A stretch of DNA of 5,639 nucleotides. Origin: a bacterium (GTDB lineage Bacteria; Babelota; Babeliae; Babelales; Chromulinivoraceae). Below, in pieces: positions 2,826-5,639 of the stretch; the stretch's first letter is position 1, and the number at the start of each line of letters is the position of its first letter. Location of the stretch: assembly GCA_947377595.1 (NCBI GenBank), contig CANCGK010000061.1, positions 1-5,639 of the forward strand. Reading direction: 5' to 3'. Under the pieces are notes generated by a model that was not told the DNA's origin, searched no databases, and was given only the letters and a program-made list of their open reading frames with translations. Both the position numbers and the translations under genes were made by a program.

Positions 2826-5639
2826 TTATTGCAAAGCTTGCACACAACGATTGCACAACTGCTTTTCTTGATCAAATGCATCCAATCGTTCCCACTGCCA
2901 ACAACGAGCACATTTACCACCATCAGCTTTTACACTATGAACAAAAAGACCTGGTGCCACTTGCGCCATTGATTGAGATTGCAAAGTGATCACAACTTGC
3001 GAAACAATAAAATACTCCTTCAAGAAATGCTCTAAACTTTGACCTTGCTGAGCAACCAAAGCAAATAATTTTTCAATTTTTGCATATGATTTTAAATCAA
3101 AATTCATATGTAATCGAACTTGCGCATCAAGAGAATGTTTAATGACACCTTGACCACGCAAATCTTCTAAAGATTTTAAAACTGCATTGCGCAATTCTTT
3201 CATTGCATCCCACAACGAATGAAATTCTATCAATGCGTTATACTCTTGCACAACAACATCTGTGGTATTTTGATGATGCATTGGCCCAACTTGATTTTTC
3301 ATTGCAAACAAACGCTCTTTAACCCACGATAGATCATTAAAATCTTGCAAATGAATTGATCGCTTTTTATCACTTTGATAACAATCTGCTATCAACTCTG
3401 CAGTAAATGATAGCACTGGAGCCATAGCTTTGGTTAAAGTATCGACAATGTAATAACAAACAGTTTGAGCCGATCTGCGCTCAAAACCATTCGATTTTTC
3501 AACATATAAACGATCTTTGATAATATCTAAATAAAATGAGCTCAACTCTTTAACACAATAATCAGCAAGATCATGAAACACTGCTGTTGTTTTACGATCT
3601 TTATACGCTTGCAAAATCGCTTGGTTGACTTCATCTAATGTACACAACGCATACTGATCAATTAACAACATGTTTTCAAGAGCAATTGCATCACGTTCAA
3701 AATTAAAATCATATAAATTTGATAATAAAAATCTGCACGTATTACGAATTTTACGATGCACTTCTGCAACATTACTCATTAAGTTTTTAGAAACGATAGG
3801 ATCACTATCATAATCGTTACTTGCAACCCATAAACGAAGACCGTCATTTCCCATATCTTTAATAATGTCACCTGGAGTAACAACATTACCTATCGATTTG
3901 GACATTTTACGACCTTTTTCATCAACCGTAAAACCATGAGTCAAAATCTCTTTCATCGCAGGCTCTTGGTGCAATGCTAAACTCGTTAACAATGAACTCT
4001 GGAACCATCCTCGATGCTGATCTTTACCTTCTAAATACATGTCTGCAGGATACAACACGCCAACATTTTCTGATTGCATTGCAAAATGACTCACACCAGA
4101 ATCAAACCAAACATCTAAAATGTCAGATTCTTTCGTTAATTTTTTACTGCCACACTTATCACAAGCATGCAATAAAGTTTCAACCGCTACATAATCCCAA
4201 TATTCAATACCAGAAACTTGAACCCCTTGCGCTACTTGTTCAATCATTTCTGTGGAAATATGAACATGATTACAATCAAGACAAGACACTGCTGGAATTG
4301 GCACACCCCAAGAACGTTGTCTAGACAGGCACCATTCTAATCGGCCAGAAACTGTTGCCGCAAGACGGTTTTTACCCGTTTCTGGGATCATGCGCATATT
4401 TGCAATCGCTTGCAATGCGCGTTCTTTTAAATTATGTTGCGATAAATCACAAAACCATTGCTGGGTAGCACGGAAAATCAATCCCTGATGACAACGCCAA
4501 CAATGTGGATATGAGTGACGAATTGATGTTTTGTGTAATAAATTACCGGCTTGTTCAATTTTTTTCAACACGGCCCATTGACCATCCGTTACGAACATAC
4601 CAGCCAAATCTGCCGGAATAATATCTGCAGTATATCGTCCATCAATAGTTAATGGTGAATAAATTTCTAAACCATTTCTTACGCCAATTTCGTAATCTTC
4701 TGGACCACAACCTGGCGCACTATGCACACACGCTGTACCATCTTCTAACGAGACAAACTGATCTGCGATAACAGGAACTTGAAAATTTTCTATAAAAGGA
4801 TGACAAACTTTTTGACCAATCAATTGCTCAGCTGAAATATCTGTAATAATTGTCGCAGTTACTCCTAGTGTTGCAGCAACTTTTGCAACTAAGTCTCGAG
4901 CAAGAATCACGAATTGATCATGCATTGCAACCAACTGATACATTGCTCCTGGTTTAAGCACAACCGCACGATTTAATGGCAATGTCCATGGAGTAGTTGT
5001 CCACACCAGCAAACTTACTTTTGTATCAACTACATCAGGAGCAAATTTTGATACAGTTTGCGCATCAAAAGGAAATTGCACGTACACTGACGGATCTTTA
5101 CGTTCTTCGTATTCGATTTCTGCATTTGCTAAAACGGTTTGACAATGCATACACCATGGCACAGTTTTTTGCTTACGTGCAATATATCCCTTGCCAACCA
5201 TAATCCCAAAAGCTCGCAATGTTTGCGCTTCATAAATAGGATCCATCGTTGTGCATGATTTATCCCACTGCATCAGCAAACCTAAATCTCTAAACTGTTG
5301 TTTTTGAATATCAACCCATTTTTGAGCGTAGGTACGACATGCTTTTTTTAAAGCAATCGGATCATGTTTGATATCAGGATTTTCTCCTGCAACTTTAAAC
5401 TCAATCGGCAAGCCATGACAATCCCACACAGGAACAAAATTGACATGTTTACCAGACATCCGTTCTGACTTTGCAACAATATCTTTTAAAATTTTATTAT
5501 AAGCATGGCCAAGATGAATATCTCCATTTGCATAAGGTGGGCCATCTGGCAAAATAAATTGCTCTTTACCCGCATTATGCACATCTGCCAATGCATATAA
5601 TTTTTCAGATTCCCAGCGCTGCAACAATTGTTTATCATA
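2826..5639 (-). CDS. ileS: Isoleucyl-tRNA synthetase (5' end beyond right edge)
   Basis: A cytoplasmic class I synthetase that charges tRNA-Ile with isoleucine and edits misactivated valine. The frame is open to the edge. Numbering from the codon at 5627 gives 933 residues; comparison with E. coli IleRS (the Leu-Gln-Arg-Trp start aligns with its Leu-Ala-Arg-Trp near residue 30) suggests about 25 residues are missing, so no start is visible. Signatures in order: Pro-Tyr-Ala-Asn-Gly-Asp-Ile-His-Leu-Gly-His (31-41, HIGH motif); the editing domain with Thr-Thr-Thr-Pro-Trp-Thr-Leu-Pro (210-217) and Val-His-Ser-Ala-Pro-Gly-Cys-Gly-Pro-Glu-Asp (301-311), keeping editing residues equivalent to E. coli His333 and Asp342; Asp-Val-Trp-Phe-Asp-Ser-Gly (505-511); Lys-Met-Ser-Lys-Ser (574-578); a helical anticodon-binding domain; and a C-terminal zinc finger, Cys906, Cys909, Cys925, Cys928. 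The C-terminal zinc finger is typical of bacterial-type (IleS1) enzymes. A terminator follows. Any T-box or promoter would lie outside the window. Confidence 0.98.
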   Translation of the reverse strand, partial: YDKQLLQRWESEKLYALADVHNAGKEQFILPDGPPYANGDIHLGHAYNKILKDIVAKSERMSGKHVNFVPVWDCHGLPIEFKVAGENPDIKHDPIALKKACRTYAQKWVDIQKQQFRDLGLLMQWDKSCTTMDPIYEAQTLRAFGIMVGKGYIARKQKTVPWCMHCQTVLANAEIEYEERKDPSVYVQFPFDAQTVSKFAPDVVDTKVSLLVWTTTPWTLPLNRAVVLKPGAMYQLVAMHDQFVILARDLVAKVAATLGVTATIITDISAEQLIGQKVCHPFIENFQVPVIADQFVSLEDGTACVHSAPGCGPEDYEIGVRNGLEIYSPLTIDGRYTADIIPADLAGMFVTDGQWAVLKKIEQAGNLLHKTSIRHSYPHCWRCHQGLIFRATQQWFCDLSQHNLKERALQAIANMRMIPETGKNRLAATVSGRLEWCLSRQRSWGVPIPAVSCLDCNHVHISTEMIEQVAQGVQVSGIEYWDYVAVETLLHACDKCGSKKLTKESDILDVWFDSGVSHFAMQSENVGVLYPADMYLEGKDQHRGWFQSSLLTSLALHQEPAMKEILTHGFTVDEKGRKMSKSIGNVVTPGDIIKDMGNDGLRLWVASNDYDSDPIVSKNLMSNVAEVHRKIRNTCRFLLSNLYDFNFERDAIALENMLLIDQYALCTLDEVNQAILQAYKDRKTTAVFHDLADYCVKELSSFYLDIIKDRLYVEKSNGFERRSAQTVCYYIVDTLTKAMAPVLSFTAELIADCYQSDKKRSIHLQDFNDLSWVKERLFAMKNQVGPMHHQNTTDVVVQEYNALIEFHSLWDAMKELRNAVLKSLEDLRGQGVIKHSLDAQVRLHMNFDLKSYAKIEKLFALVAQQGQSLEHFLKEYFIVSQVVITLQSQSMAQVAPGLFVHSVKADGGKCARCWQWERLDAFDQEKQLCNRCVQALQ

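Noticed and set aside
3974..4324. Plus-strand 116-codon frame inside ileS (and a 68-codon one at 4997-5203)
   Set aside because: Antisense to highly conserved ileS coding sequence; no ribosome binding site.
1..5639. tRNA, rRNA or CRISPR array
   Set aside because: No cloverleaf, no rRNA signature and no regularly spaced repeats were seen on either strand.

Overview
This is an AT-rich bacterial window with one essential housekeeping gene and a series of small, mostly secreted-looking or degenerate genes. Standard code is used (TAA/TAG stops, Trp as TGG). The mix resembles reduced genomes of host-associated bacteria such as Dependentiae (TM6): a bacterial-type IleRS, small signal-peptide proteins in tandem, decaying paralogs and few operons. 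That placement is an inference from general gene character, not from a diagnostic marker.

Positions 1-1003 (all minus strand) hold a tandem family of small cysteine-containing exported proteins in three states. One copy is intact (539-1003). One is an internally deleted 3' remnant (305-493). One keeps the signal peptide, leader and ribosome binding site but has a TAA at codon 27 and runs off the left edge (1-234). A 99-base stretch covering the leader and signal-peptide codons is repeated 769 bases apart at about 89 percent identity. A further small protein, 1133-1570 (minus), has a signal-like N-terminus, a CxC and a CxxH pair, and a charged helical C-terminal half.

Positions 1571-1736 form a divergent intergenic region with a promoter candidate on each strand. 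Position 1737-2081 (plus) encodes a 114-residue protein that I read as an IS200/IS605-type (Y1) transposase-fold protein whose HUH histidines are replaced and which ends before the catalytic tyrosine helix. A near-perfect bidirectional terminator (2122-2153) separates it from the convergent gene 2190-2693 (minus). That gene encodes a protein with the exact 23-residue spacing of a Nudix box but with the catalytic Glu/Arg residues replaced. It has its own promoter and a strong Shine-Dalgarno.

Positions 2826-5639 (minus) are ileS, isoleucyl-tRNA synthetase, complete at the C-terminus and lacking only about 25 N-terminal residues beyond the right edge, followed by its own terminator. Apart from ileS the genes look like independent transcription units. 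The recurring theme is loss: a tandem family with two broken copies and two proteins that seem to keep a known fold without its catalytic residues.
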